64,000 nucleotides of DNA, taken from Flavobacterium sp. A45 (GTDB lineage Bacteria; Bacteroidota; Bacteroidia; Flavobacteriales; Flavobacteriaceae). The notes beneath the pieces were generated by a model. The model worked only from the letters and a program-made list of their open reading frames with translations, searched no databases and was not told where the DNA came from. The DNA lies in the NCBI RefSeq assembly GCF_002001005.1, contig NZ_MUNX01000099.1:1-64000 (forward strand), in the 5' to 3' direction. Position numbers and translations under genes: made by a program. Of the stretch, positions 7,308 through 16,757 are shown one piece after another (within the stretch, counting starts at the first letter, position 1; the number at the start of each line of letters is the position of its first letter).

Positions 7308-8405
7308 CTATAAGTACTTAACTGGATTTGTATTTTCTTCCGATAAAATGATTGCAAAATTAAGGATTTTTTTTCTAAGATAATCAACAATATACTCTTT
7401 TGTATAGCGTTCACTTTCAAAATGTCCAATATCGGCCAATAAAAGTTGATTTTCGGCTTCATAATATTGGTGATATTTCAAATCGGCTGTCAAAAAAACA
7501 TCAGCACCGGCTTGAATGGCATTTTTTATCGCAGAACTTCCTGATCCACCCAAGACTGCCACTTTTTTTATTTTTTTTCCTGTAAAGGCGGAGTGACGAA
7601 TTCCGTTGGCTCCCATTTTATCTTTTGCATACTGAAGAAAATCCTTTTCATCCATTGGTTCTTCCAGTTCACCAATCATTCCCAGACCAATATGATTAAA
7701 GGTGTTTTTCATATTGTAGATTTCAGTAGCGACTTCTTCGTAAATATGATTTTCTCTTAATGCTTTTATGATTTTTGCTTCTAAATGCTTGGCATAAACA
7801 ACTTCTATTTTAACCTCGGTTCCTCTAGACATTACGCCTCTTTCGCCAATGGTTGGTTCGCTTTTTTCGTTACCCTGATATGTAAAAGTTCCTTCGGAGT
7901 TGAAACTACATTTGTCATAATTACCAATGCTTCCAGCTCCAGCTTCAAATAAAGCATTTCGAACTTTTTCGGCATTGTCTCTAATGGTGTAGGTAACTAA
8001 TTTTCGGATGTGGTTTTGTTTTGGGATTAAGATTTGAGTGTTTATCAATTCTAGAGTATCACAAAATATTTTATTAACTCCTTCTGGGTGATTGTCCAAT
8101 GCAGTATGGACAGCATATATAGAAATATCATTCTTTATGGCTTTGAGAATAGCGCGTTCTACATAATTTTTTCCTGTTATTTTCTTTATTCCATTGAATA
8201 AAATAGGGTGAAAACAAACAATTAAATTGCATTTTTTGGCAACGGCTTCATCAATAACATTTTCTAAAGCATCGTGACATACTAAAATACCGGTTGCTTG
8301 TGCATTTTCATCTCCTATTATTAAACCTACATTGTCAAAATCTTCGGCGTATGCCAATGGAGCCATTTCTTCAAGAACAGAAAGAATTTCTTTTATTGTA
8401 CTCAT
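7308..8405 (-). CDS. Nif3-like dinuclear metal centre hexameric protein
   Basis: A 365-residue member of the NIF3/YbgI (DUF34) family, cytosolic proteins with a two-metal site and no firmly established reaction, sometimes annotated as GTP cyclohydrolase 1 type 2 homologues. Metal-site motifs are visible: AYAEDFDNVGLIIGD near the start, IVCFHPILFNG, AVHTALDNHPEGVNK, and the C-terminal ADIGHFESERY. Between about 130 and 235 lies the PII/CutA-like inserted domain found in the longer family members (LVTYTIRDNAEKVRNALFEAG), explaining the length against about 250 for the short type. It is the first gene of an operon with the coiled-coil gene and is divergent from lpxK. Confidence 0.9.
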   Translation of the reverse strand: MSTIKEILSVLEEMAPLAYAEDFDNVGLIIGDENAQATGILVCHDALENVIDEAVAKKCNLIVCFHPILFNGIKKITGKNYVERAILKAIKNDISIYAVHTALDNHPEGVNKIFCDTLELINTQILIPKQNHIRKLVTYTIRDNAEKVRNALFEAGAGSIGNYDKCSFNSEGTFTYQGNEKSEPTIGERGVMSRGTEVKIEVVYAKHLEAKIIKALRENHIYEEVATEIYNMKNTFNHIGLGMIGELEEPMDEKDFLQYAKDKMGANGIRHSAFTGKKIKKVAVLGGSGSSAIKNAIQAGADVFLTADLKYHQYYEAENQLLLADIGHFESERYTKEYIVDYLRKKILNFAIILSEENTNPVKYL

Positions 8406-8545
8406 TTTTTTAATCTTTTCGGGGTATTTATGAATCTGTATTTTAAAAATTAATAACGTAATTTATTTGAAAATAATCTGTAAAGTTGTTATTAGTTTGT
8501 TTTTAATAATTTCCGTTCAAAGATAAAATATTATACTTTCGTAAA

Positions 8546-9571
8546 ATGAATTTACTGCGAAAAATATTGTTTCCATTTGCCATTTTGTATGGCTTTATTA
8601 CCAGTATTCGGAATTTTTTTTTCGATGTAGGGATTTTGAAATCTTATCCTTTTGATTTACCCGTTATTGCTGTGGGAAATCTAAGTGTTGGCGGAACGGG
8701 AAAAACACCTCAAATTGAGTATTTGATTCGGTTGCTTTCGGATAAATATAAAGTAGCGACTTTAAGTAGAGGCTATAAAAGACAATCAGAAGGTTTTATT
8801 TTGGCTGATGAAACTTCAAATGCACTACAGTTGGGCGATGAACCTTTTCAGTTTTATCAAAAATTCCCTAATATTAAGGTCGCAGTAGATGCCAATCGAA
8901 AGAATGGAATTGAGCAATTGCTTTCCAATTCGAATCCACCCGAAATTATTTTATTGGATGATGCTTTTCAGCACCGAAGAGTAAAAGCTGGATTTTATAT
9001 TATGCTTACTTCTTATGGAGATTTGTATTGTGATGATTTTATGTTGCCTACCGGGAATTTAAGGGAGAGTAGAAGAGGAGCTCAAAGAGCCAATATTGTT
9101 ATTGTTACAAAATGTCCTTCAAATCTTTCTTTGGACGATCAAAATGCCATAAAAAAACAACTGAATCTTTCCTCAAATCAAAGTTTGTTCTTTACCTTTA
9201 TTGACTATGATGATGTGGTTTATTCTAACGAAAAAACAATTAATGTAGCTGAAGTAAAAAGTATGAACAAGATACTTTTGGCAGGGATAGCAAAGCCAGA
9301 ATCGTTTTTTGCCCATTTGAAACAAGGGAATGACGAATGTTTGACTTTTTCAGATCATCATCATTTTAGCGAAAGCGAATTACAAGAAATTAAGAATAAA
9401 GCAAACGATAAAATTATCGTAACAACCGAAAAAGATTATGTACGATTGAAAGGAAGTATTTTAAGTGAGCAGCTATATTATTTGCCTATAAAAAGTTCAT
9501 TCCTTTCCGATGGAGATAATTTTGATAAAAATATTTTGAATTATGTGGGACAAAGTACAAGAAACCGTTAG
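8546..9571 (+). CDS. lpxK: Tetraacyldisaccharide 4'-kinase LpxK
   Basis: A 341-residue kinase that phosphorylates the 4' position of the lipid A disaccharide precursor at the inner membrane, the sixth step of lipid A synthesis. It has an N-terminal hydrophobic helix (FPFAILYGFITSIRNFFF), a P-loop GNLSVGGTGKTP near residue 48, the switch region LLDDAFQHRRV and the conserved SRGYKR segment. Length is normal. A box TACTTTCG just upstream of the ATG is a likely -7 element with a very short leader. Its last 29 bp overlap the start of the next gene in another frame, so the two are expressed together. Confidence 0.95.
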   Translation: MNLLRKILFPFAILYGFITSIRNFFFDVGILKSYPFDLPVIAVGNLSVGGTGKTPQIEYLIRLLSDKYKVATLSRGYKRQSEGFILADETSNALQLGDEPFQFYQKFPNIKVAVDANRKNGIEQLLSNSNPPEIILLDDAFQHRRVKAGFYIMLTSYGDLYCDDFMLPTGNLRESRRGAQRANIVIVTKCPSNLSLDDQNAIKKQLNLSSNQSLFFTFIDYDDVVYSNEKTINVAEVKSMNKILLAGIAKPESFFAHLKQGNDECLTFSDHHHFSESELQEIKNKANDKIIVTTEKDYVRLKGSILSEQLYYLPIKSSFLSDGDNFDKNILNYVGQSTRNR

Positions 9572-10355
9572 TTATATTAAAGAAAAAATAAATTTCGCTC
9601 CTGAATTTGGAGTGATATTAGGGTCAGGTTTGGGAGGATTTACGAATGACATTGTAATTGAGCATACATTGCCTTATGCGGAAATTCCAAATTTTCCTGT
9701 TTCTACGGTTCAAGGGCATAAAGGCGCTTTGGTTTTTGGTACTATTGGAAGTAAAAAAGTTATGGCAATGCAAGGGCGTTTTCATTTTTACGAGGGATAT
9801 TCCATGAAAGAAGTGACTTTTCCAGTTCGTGTAATGAAGTATTTAGGTGTTGAAAAATTAATAGTTTCCAATGCATCTGGAGGTGTAAATCCAAATTACA
9901 AAGTGGGTTCAATTGTAATTATCAAAGATCATATTAATTTTATGCCCGAACATCCTTTGAGAGGAAAAAATGATGAACGTTTTGGACCAAGGTTTGTGAA
10001 TATGAGCCAACCGTATTCAGTTGAAATGATTGCTAAGGCTAAGACAATAGCAAAAGAATTAAATATTGAAGTTCATGATGGAATTTATTTTGGACTGCAA
10101 GGACCAACATTTGAAACCTTGTCCGAATATAGAATGGTTAAGATTTTGGGTGCCGATTGCGTAGGTATGTCAACTGTGCCTGAGGTAATTGTAGCTCGTC
10201 ATATGGAATTGGAAACCTTTGGTGTTTCTATTATCACTGATATGGGCGATGAGGAAAGTATTCAAACCATTTCGCACGATGAGGTTTTGGAAGCTGCTAA
10301 AAATGCAGAACCCCATTTGCGTAGGCTTATCAAGGAGTTGATTGTAAGGGTTTAG
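9543..10355 (+). CDS. Purine nucleoside phosphorylase (trimeric, PNP I type)
   Basis: A 270-residue cytosolic enzyme that cleaves purine nucleosides to base and ribose-1-phosphate for salvage. Diagnostic segments: GVILGSGLGGF near the N-terminus (phosphate site), VQGHKGALVFG, MQGRFHFYEGYSMKEVTFPVRVM, the long signature VSNASGGVNPNYKVGSIV, and GADCVGMSTVPEVIVARH. The Glu in the FETLSEYRM region binds the base. Length fits the mammalian-like high-mass trimeric class. The ATG at 9543 lies inside lpxK, a 29-bp overlap, which suggests translational coupling of a lipid A gene with a purine-salvage gene. Its stop overlaps the convergent histidine kinase stop by 4 bp. Confidence 0.95.
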   Translation: MWDKVQETVSYIKEKINFAPEFGVILGSGLGGFTNDIVIEHTLPYAEIPNFPVSTVQGHKGALVFGTIGSKKVMAMQGRFHFYEGYSMKEVTFPVRVMKYLGVEKLIVSNASGGVNPNYKVGSIVIIKDHINFMPEHPLRGKNDERFGPRFVNMSQPYSVEMIAKAKTIAKELNIEVHDGIYFGLQGPTFETLSEYRMVKILGADCVGMSTVPEVIVARHMELETFGVSIITDMGDEESIQTISHDEVLEAAKNAEPHLRRLIKELIVRV

Positions 10356-12532
10356 GAATTGGTAATGTTTTGGGCAATGATGGTATAAAAATCCTCGGCT
10401 ACAAATGGTTTTGTAATTACATCTGTCATGCCAAACGAAAGTAGCATCTCCCTGTTTTCATTTAATGAAATGGCAGTAAGGGCAAGTATAGGGGTTTTGG
10501 TGTCAAACTCCCTAATTTGTTGGGTTGCGATTGTACCATTGATTCCAAGCAAATGAACATCCATTAAGACCATATCGAATGTGTTGTTTTTTAGCACTTG
10601 AATTGCTTCTTCACCATTGTCTAAAATGGTACATTTCATTGCTTTATTGGTCAGCATTTTTTGGGTAATCATTTGGTTGATTTTATTGTCTTCAACCACT
10701 AATATTTTTTTGTCTTTGAAGATTTCCGGATTATAATTTTTGATTACAACTTTATTCGGAAGGGGTCTCTTGTCCACTTTGAAATTCAATTCAAAGGAGA
10801 AAGTAGAGCCTTCTCCAACAATACTTTTTAATCGTATTCGTCCTCCTAGGATGCGAACCAGTTTTTTTACAATAGTTAATCCTAATCCTGTACCTCCAAA
10901 CTTTCTATTGATTTCTACAGAGCCTTGTGAAAAACTTTCGAAGACTGTTTTTAATTTATCTTCCGGAATTCCAATTCCTGTATCGGTAATTTGAAAAAAG
11001 ATAGTCGCATTATCATTTTGATGTGATCTCAATCGAGTAAGAACACTTACGGTTCCATTATTGGTAAATTTTAGTGCATTGTTGATTAAATTCATGAAAA
11101 TTTGAGACAGTTTTGTAGGGTCGCCTATTAAATTTTCTGGTATGGCTGGATCTATTTTGAGAATAAATTTGTTATTGTTTATGGTGGCAATTTCTTTGAG
11201 TGAGTTTTGAATATCGCCCAATAATTGTTTGAGATTAAAATTAATATACTCTATTTCTAATTTGTTGGATTCAATTTTATTTATTTCTAGGATATCATTA
11301 ATGAATGTAGTTAAGTAATTTCCTGAAAATTTTAAGGATGACAAATAGTGCATTTGCGATTTTTTTGGATTTTCTTCCAATAATAGGTGTGTAATCCCGT
11401 TAATCGCGTTTAGCGGAGTTCGAAGTTCGTGACTTACGGTCGATAAAAATTCGGATCTTGCTTTTGAAGCTTCTTCGGCTTTGTTCTTGGCTGCAATTAA
11501 TTCATTATTTTTTTCTTTCAATAATGAATTGGTTTGATTACGAATAACGTTATTCTTGTATAATGATAAACTCAATAGAGACAATATTGAAATGATCGCA
11601 ATGGCTAGAATACTGATAAGTTTAGAAAACTTATCGGCCTTTTCTTTTTCCTTGTTTTCTTTTTCTAATAATAATTCTTCTTGTTTTCGTTGGGATTCTT
11701 TAAAAGTTTCATAGTCGTTAATGCCTAGTTTTTCCTCATTTGCAAGAATAATGCTCTCTTTCAGGTTCAAATGTTTTTTTAAATAAATGTAGGCAGAAGA
11801 TTTGTCTAGTAATTTATCGTAAACAGTGCTTAATGACAATAAAATATTAGACTTTTGATTCAGGTTTTTGGTTTCTTTGTTTAATTCTAAAGCCCGGTTA
11901 AAGTAATTCAAAGCCAAATTGTATCTTTTATTGTTGGCTTCAATCGTTCCCATTTGGTAAAAGGCTTCTGCTTTTGAATTTATTAAAACAGAACTATCAG
12001 GTTTTGCAATGATATCGTTGAAAAGGATTGAGGCTAAAGCGGTGTCACCTCTAGTTTTTGATAGTACTCCTTTTTGTAGCCTGATTAAATCTGCTTTATC
12101 CTTTATTTTTAATTTTTTTTGAATTTCTTCGGTCTTGAGAATAGAGCTTTCGGCTAGGATGTAATTTTTTCTCTCTACGCAGGAAAGGCTTATGTAGTAA
12201 TAGGCTTTAGCGACTCTTTCGTTGGGCTCTTTAGAAATACTGTTATATAATACAATGCTTTTGCTTAATAATTCGATAGCATCATTGTGGAGATGTAAGT
12301 CAAAATATATTTTGCCTAATTTATATGTTTGGGCAGCTTGTGCTTCAATATTTTTGATTTTTTTGCAATAATCAATTGATTTTTGAGTGTATGATAGTGC
12401 TTCTTTATAATTATTGTTTTTGATATTCTCTGTTGCCAATTTGGAGTAATAAGTAACGCTGTCTACTTTGTTTCCAATTTGAGAATGGAGTAGTGAATGA
12501 AAAAAAACAGTAAATAATAAAAAGTATTTCAT
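10352..12532 (-). CDS. TPR-containing hybrid sensor histidine kinase/response regulator
   Basis: A 726-residue membrane sensor. Order of parts: signal peptide (1-18), tetratricopeptide repeats about 30-255 in the periplasm, a charged linker, one membrane helix (about 304-325), coiled coil, HisKA with the phospho-acceptor H368 in STVSHELRTPLN, HATPase with N-box NLINNALKF, G1 box DTGIGIP and G2 box GGTGLGLTIVKKL, and a C-terminal receiver domain with phosphoacceptor D658 (VLMDVHL) and conserved K708. No DNA-binding output domain is present, so phosphate probably moves on to another protein. It starts inside the gap stop codon (ATGA overlap), so it is translationally coupled to GAPDH. The ligand is unknown. 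Confidence 0.93.
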   Translation of the reverse strand: MKYFLLFTVFFHSLLHSQIGNKVDSVTYYSKLATENIKNNNYKEALSYTQKSIDYCKKIKNIEAQAAQTYKLGKIYFDLHLHNDAIELLSKSIVLYNSISKEPNERVAKAYYYISLSCVERKNYILAESSILKTEEIQKKLKIKDKADLIRLQKGVLSKTRGDTALASILFNDIIAKPDSSVLINSKAEAFYQMGTIEANNKRYNLALNYFNRALELNKETKNLNQKSNILLSLSTVYDKLLDKSSAYIYLKKHLNLKESIILANEEKLGINDYETFKESQRKQEELLLEKENKEKEKADKFSKLISILAIAIISILSLLSLSLYKNNVIRNQTNSLLKEKNNELIAAKNKAEEASKARSEFLSTVSHELRTPLNAINGITHLLLEENPKKSQMHYLSSLKFSGNYLTTFINDILEINKIESNKLEIEYINFNLKQLLGDIQNSLKEIATINNNKFILKIDPAIPENLIGDPTKLSQIFMNLINNALKFTNNGTVSVLTRLRSHQNDNATIFFQITDTGIGIPEDKLKTVFESFSQGSVEINRKFGGTGLGLTIVKKLVRILGGRIRLKSIVGEGSTFSFELNFKVDKRPLPNKVVIKNYNPEIFKDKKILVVEDNKINQMITQKMLTNKAMKCTILDNGEEAIQVLKNNTFDMVLMDVHLLGINGTIATQQIREFDTKTPILALTAISLNENREMLLSFGMTDVITKPFVAEDFYTIIAQNITNS

Positions 12533-13545
12533 GTTTGATGGTGTTTTTTACTATTGTTTAGTAATAAAATCAAATCTATGATTCTGGACGAATACCCAAT
12601 TTCATTATCATACCAGCCTACCACTTTTACCATTTTATCGATTACCGAGGTAAGTTGGGAATCAAATATACATGAATTTTTATTGCCAATTACATCTACA
12701 GAGACAATAGGGTCGTCTGTGTACTCTAAAATCCCCTTCAGATTGGTCTGTGAGGCCAACATAAAAGCGTTGTTTATCTCTTGTATGGTGACAGTTTGCT
12801 TTACATTAAAAGTAATATCTGTCAAAGAACCGTCAGGAACTGGTACCCGAATTCCGCAACCACCCATTTTGCCGTCCAAAGATGTAAAAATTTTAGTCAA
12901 TGCTTTTGCAGCTCCTGTTGTTGTAGGAACAATGGATTGGCTTGCACCTCTTGCCCTACGCAAATCTTTATGGGGTTGATCGTGCAAGCTTTGATCGGTT
13001 GTAAAGGAATGTATAGTAGTGATGTAGGCTTGTTCAATTCCGCAAAGCTCTTCAATTACTTTAATCATCGGAGCTGCATTATTGGTGGTGCAGCTGGCAT
13101 TGGATATAATGGTTTCTGTCCCGTCAAGAATGGATTCATTAACCCCTAAGACCACAGTTTTTATATTATCCACTTCAGATGGCGCTGATAGAATTACTCT
13201 TTTGGCACCAGCCAAAACATGGGCATTTATTTCTTCAAAAGTTTTGTATTTACCAGTAGACTCTACAACAAAATCAATGTCAATGCTTTTCCAGTCTAGG
13301 TTTGGAATACTTTTTTCGTGGAAAAATAAAAAGTGTTTTCCATCAACCATAATTCCTTTTTCATCATGGCTTACTGGGACGGGTAAAACACCGTGAATGC
13401 TGTCGTATTTAACCAAATGGGCCATTGTTTTTTTATCTGCAATGTCATTTATGGCAACTACTTCTATAGTGGGATGGTTTAAAAGCAAACGAAATAAATT
13501 TCGCCCAATTCTTCCAAAACCATTAATCGCAATTCTTGTTTTCAA
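12529..13545 (-). CDS. gap: Type I glyceraldehyde-3-phosphate dehydrogenase
   Basis: A 338-residue NAD(P)-dependent glycolytic/gluconeogenic enzyme oxidising and phosphorylating glyceraldehyde-3-phosphate. It has the Rossmann start INGFGRIGRNLFR, the catalytic Cys152 in SNASCTTNN, His179 in TTIHSFT, the RRARGASQSIVPT loop and the end motif WYDNEIGYSSR. D35 in AINDIAD may favour NAD. The start is a TTG at 13545; the family N-terminus (MKTRIAINGFG) begins there and no closer ATG exists. It overlaps the downstream histidine kinase by 4 nt. Flavobacteria usually carry more than one gap gene; this one, paired with a sensor, may be the non-housekeeping copy, which is inference. Confidence 0.95.
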   Translation of the reverse strand: MKTRIAINGFGRIGRNLFRLLLNHPTIEVVAINDIADKKTMAHLVKYDSIHGVLPVPVSHDEKGIMVDGKHFLFFHEKSIPNLDWKSIDIDFVVESTGKYKTFEEINAHVLAGAKRVILSAPSEVDNIKTVVLGVNESILDGTETIISNASCTTNNAAPMIKVIEELCGIEQAYITTIHSFTTDQSLHDQPHKDLRRARGASQSIVPTTTGAAKALTKIFTSLDGKMGGCGIRVPVPDGSLTDITFNVKQTVTIQEINNAFMLASQTNLKGILEYTDDPIVSVDVIGNKNSCIFDSQLTSVIDKMVKVVGWYDNEIGYSSRIIDLILLLNNSKKHHQT

Positions 13546-13559
13546 TTTTTTGTTGATTT

Positions 13560-13606
13560 GTTTAACCGTTTAATCGTTTAACCAGTTCGACACTTAAACG
13601 AATAAA
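13560..13606. repeat. 8-bp-period repeat with inverted part
   Basis: Three tandem units GTTTAACC, GTTTAATC, GTTTAACC (13560-13583) are followed by an inverted relative (TTAAACG, about 13593-13599) in the spacer between lipA and gap. The pattern resembles the other 8-9 bp-period repeats in spacers of this window. Confidence 0.45.
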
Positions 13607-13611
13607 CTTTT

Positions 13612-14481
13612 TTATAAAATATGCTTTTGTGCTTTGTATGAAGATCGAACCAATGGACCACTTTCTACATGGCGGAAACCTAATTCCAAACCGTATTTTT
13701 CATATCGCTCGAATTGCTCGGGTGTTATGAATTCTTTTACGGGAAGGTGTTTTTTACTTGGTTGTAAATATTGACCGATAGTTACGATGTCAACATTCGC
13801 AGCACGTAAATCACGCATGGTTTGAAAAACTTCTTCTTCTTGTTCGCCAAGACCCAGCATAATTCCAGATTTGGTTCTGTTAATGCCTTTTTCTTTTAGG
13901 TATCTCAAAACTTCTAGGCTTCGGTCGTATTTGGCCTGTATACGTACTTCACGAGTCAATCTTCTAACAGTTTCCATATTGTGTGAAACTACCTCAGGAT
14001 TGGCTTCTACGATGCGGTCAATGTTTCTTTCGATGCCTTGAAAATCGGGAATCAGGGTTTCTAGAGTTGTGTTTGGATTCATTCTTCGAATGGCTTTTAC
14101 GGTTTCGATCCATATAATTGATCCGCCATCTTTCAAATCATCTCTATCAACACTAGTAATTACAGCATGTTTAATGTTCATGATTTTTATAGAGCGAGCC
14201 ACTTTTTCAGGTTCATCCCAATCCACAGTTTCGGGTCTTCCAGTTTTTACACCACAAAAACCGCAGGAACGGGTACAGACATTTCCTAAAATCATAAATG
14301 TTGCCGTCCCTTCTCCCCAGCATTCTCCCATATTTGGGCAACTTCCGGAGGTACAAATGGTATTTAAGCTATATTTATCTACCAAACCACGAAGTTCAGT
14401 ATATTTTTGTCCTATTGGGAGTTTTACCTTCAACCATTTTGGCTTTCCAACAGGTAATGTGTTATCTAAAACAGTTTCCAT
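13612..14481 (-). CDS. lipA: Lipoyl synthase
   Basis: A 289-residue radical-SAM enzyme that inserts two sulfurs into protein-bound octanoyl groups, completing the lipoyl cofactor of pyruvate and 2-oxoglutarate dehydrogenases and the glycine cleavage system. Both iron-sulfur clusters are supported: the auxiliary-cluster motif with C43, C48 and C54 ([12 protein letters not shown]) and the radical-SAM CxxxCxxC with C69, C73, C76 (CTRSCGFC). The C-terminal [11 protein letters not shown] motif with the cluster-ligating Ser is present. Length is normal. The ATG at 14481 is standard. The divergent M48 protease gene is 234 bp upstream, and gap lies upstream on the other side after a repeat-rich spacer. 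Confident. Confidence 0.97.
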   Translation of the reverse strand: METVLDNTLPVGKPKWLKVKLPIGQKYTELRGLVDKYSLNTICTSGSCPNMGECWGEGTATFMILGNVCTRSCGFCGVKTGRPETVDWDEPEKVARSIKIMNIKHAVITSVDRDDLKDGGSIIWIETVKAIRRMNPNTTLETLIPDFQGIERNIDRIVEANPEVVSHNMETVRRLTREVRIQAKYDRSLEVLRYLKEKGINRTKSGIMLGLGEQEEEVFQTMRDLRAANVDIVTIGQYLQPSKKHLPVKEFITPEQFERYEKYGLELGFRHVESGPLVRSSYKAQKHIL

Positions 14482-14664
14482 ATTTCAATTTTCAGAGTAC
14501 AAAGATAAGCAATGTAGTTTTAGAATTTGAGTTACCTATTTATGAATTTTGACAAAACTTGTTTGGTTATCAAGTCATTTTTTATGTTTTCGTATTAAAA
14601 AATAGTTTTTTTGCTAAATTAATTAGGTATTAAATTTTAATGATTAAAATAAAACGAAATTCGG

Positions 14665-14690
14665 TTGTTTTTAAAGTTGTAGTATATTTG
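14665..14690 (+). promoter_or_regulatory. Promoter of the M48 protease gene
   Basis: TTG at 14665-14667 and TATATTTG at 14683-14690 match the Bacteroidota -33/-7 pattern with a 15-bp spacer, slightly short. The box lies 25 bp before the ATG. Confidence 0.6.
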
Positions 14691-14715
14691 CCCTTTAAAA
14701 TAAATAAAATTAAAG

Positions 14716-15573
14716 ATGAATACAAAATCATTATTATTAGGTGCTTTTTCAATATTGTTTGGGGTTTATACATCTCAGGCACAAATTAATTTTGGTGAAA
14801 GAGCCTTGGGAGCTGTTCAAAAAGGAATGACAGGATTTACCTTTAGCGATGCCGATGCTGCTGCTTTATCCAAACCGGCAGTTGATAAAATGGATGCCGA
14901 AAATAAAGTGGCAGGTCCAACAGATCCTTACGCTATTCGTTTGGCAAAAGTTTTTGGAAAATATACGAAAGGAGAATTTTATACCTTGAATTACAAAGTG
15001 TATCTAACCAAAGATGTTAATGCATTTGCAACAGCCGATGGAAGTGTGCGTGTTTATTCAGGTTTGATGGATATAATGGATGACAATGAATTGATAGCGG
15101 TTATTGGTCACGAGATAGGTCACGTTCACAATCATGATTCCAGAGATGCGATGAAAGCTTTGTATCAAAAAGAAGCTTTGATTGATGCTGCAGCTTCACA
15201 ATCTAATAAAGTTGCTGCTGTTACCGACAGTCAATTGGCTAAAATAGGCAGCGCAATGATTGATAGTAAATACAGTCGTAAACAGGAATCAGAAGCTGAT
15301 TTATTTGCTTATGAGTTTATGAAAAAAAATGGGTATGATGTTAATGCAGAAGAATCTGCTTTTAGAATATTGGCCAAAATGAGCGAGGGTACTCAAAGTT
15401 CATTTATAGATCAAATGATGAGTTCACATCCTGATTCCAAGCTAAGAGCCGATGAAGCTAAAGCAAGAGCTGAAAAAGACGGTTTGTATAAACCTTATGT
15501 GAAGAAAGTGGCTGTAAAAGCTCCGGTAAAGAAAGCGACTACAGCCAAAAAAACTACTGCTAAAAAGAAATAA
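14716..15573 (+). CDS. M48-family metalloprotease, exported
   Basis: A 285-residue secreted zinc protease of the BepA/LoiP-like group, probably acting in the periplasm in envelope protein quality control. A signal peptide ends near QAQ (about residue 23). The zinc motif HEIGH is at 132-136 and the third ligand comes from ESEADLFAYEFM. The core ends near residue 255 (SSHPDSKLRADEAKARAE, a typical M48 closing helix). The last 25 residues are a Lys/Ala/Thr low-complexity tail (KKATTAKKTTAKKK) resembling a histone H1-like tail, which is unusual for this family. There are no TPRs and no lipobox. It is a single gene, with its own promoter and a strong bidirectional terminator. Confidence 0.9.
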   Translation: MNTKSLLLGAFSILFGVYTSQAQINFGERALGAVQKGMTGFTFSDADAAALSKPAVDKMDAENKVAGPTDPYAIRLAKVFGKYTKGEFYTLNYKVYLTKDVNAFATADGSVRVYSGLMDIMDDNELIAVIGHEIGHVHNHDSRDAMKALYQKEALIDAAASQSNKVAAVTDSQLAKIGSAMIDSKYSRKQESEADLFAYEFMKKNGYDVNAEESAFRILAKMSEGTQSSFIDQMMSSHPDSKLRADEAKARAEKDGLYKPYVKKVAVKAPVKKATTAKKTTAKKK

Positions 15574-15589
15574 TCATTATCATTGTCTG

Positions 15590-15636
15590 ATAAAAAGAGA
15601 AAGCTGAACTTTAAAAGTTCAGCTTTCTCTTTTTAT
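15590..15636. terminator. Bidirectional terminator between the M48 protease gene and tonB-like gene
   Basis: A stem of more than 20 bp with AAGCTGAAC / GTTCAGCTT at its heart and A/T-rich ends sits between two convergent genes. Confidence 0.9.
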
Positions 15637-15652
15637 ACTATAAAAATTCTAT

Positions 15653-16480
15653 CTAATTCGGTTGTATTGTAATTGGTAAATTATAGGAAGTTCGAACCGC
15701 TTTGCCTTCAAACATACCCGGAGACCACTTGGTTTTTAAGGATTTCAAAACACGAATGGCTTCAGCTCCTAGACCATAACCAGGGTCTTTTAAAACTTTT
15801 ATATCGGTCATGCTTCCGTCTTTTTCAATAACAAAAGAAACGCTTACACGAATTGCATTCTCGGTTTCCAAATCCGAACTATCAAAATTATTACCAACAT
15901 AAGTGTAGAATTTTTTGATTCCACCTGGGAATTCAGGCATTTTGTCGACTGCATTGCTAGGTAAAATAGTGTTCTCAGTAATTCCTGAAGTACTCGTAAC
16001 AGTTGTGCCGGTTGAAGGAGTTGTACCAACTCCTGTGCCGCCTGTACTTGCTGTACTGGAATCAGTAGTGCTTTTGAGTTCAGTATTAGTAGCGATTTTT
16101 TCTGTTGTTGCCAATGCGGCTTGAACGATTACTGGATTTATAAGTTGTGCATTGGTGTTAATGTCTGCAGTAATTGGACTTTTAACTTCAGGCATTGGAG
16201 ATTCTTCTGTTTTTGTTGGCGGTACGTAAGGTTCGAATTTAGTAACCACTAACGTCTCTTCGGGGATTAATGGCTCAATCATAGTTTCTGAATTGGGATT
16301 GAGGTGGTTGTAAATCGTAGGAATGCTAATGGCAGCAGTCAAAAGTGATACCCCCATAAAGAGCGCAAAAAAGGATGTCTTGGTGTTTTCCTGACGTAAA
16401 TGATACGCGCCGTATTCTTTGTTTCTGTTTTCGAATACAATGTTAATCCAACTGGTTTCGAAGAGGTTTAGTTTAGACAT
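15653..16480 (-). CDS. TonB-family energy transducer
   Basis: A 275-residue inner-membrane protein that would couple the proton-motive force to TonB-dependent outer-membrane receptors. It has a cytosolic N-terminus (LFETSWINIVFENRNKEYGAYHLR, the usual Bacteroidota start), a membrane helix at about 37-57, a periplasmic Pro/Thr/Ser-rich stretch at about 75-175 and a C-terminal TonB domain (about 185-275) with MPEFPGGIKKFYTYVGNNF and VSFVIEKDGSMTDIKVLKDPGYGLG. The final strand ends SYNLPITIQPN. ExbB/ExbD genes are not adjacent. It stands alone, so its receptor cannot be inferred. The identification is secure at the family level. Confidence 0.93.
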   Translation of the reverse strand: MSKLNLFETSWINIVFENRNKEYGAYHLRQENTKTSFFALFMGVSLLTAAISIPTIYNHLNPNSETMIEPLIPEETLVVTKFEPYVPPTKTEESPMPEVKSPITADINTNAQLINPVIVQAALATTEKIATNTELKSTTDSSTASTGGTGVGTTPSTGTTVTSTSGITENTILPSNAVDKMPEFPGGIKKFYTYVGNNFDSSDLETENAIRVSVSFVIEKDGSMTDIKVLKDPGYGLGAEAIRVLKSLKTKWSPGMFEGKAVRTSYNLPITIQPN

Positions 16481-16757
16481 AATTTATGGATTTAATGGTT
16501 AAGTAGTGATTAAATCATAAGCCAAAGTAATTTAAGTTTCTAACGCAAATAACAGGAATTTTAGTATGTGTAAATATGGTTTATTTTCAACAAAAAAGTT
16601 AAATAGATGTTGTTATAAGTAAATGTAAGAATATTTATTAAATAAAACTATAATTATTTAACAAATTAAATTCTGTTAATGTAATTTGATTTTGGCGACT
16701 ATGATAGTGCCTTGAAGTTTGTTTTTTGGACTATTGTTCAGTAAATTTTTATTGAAA

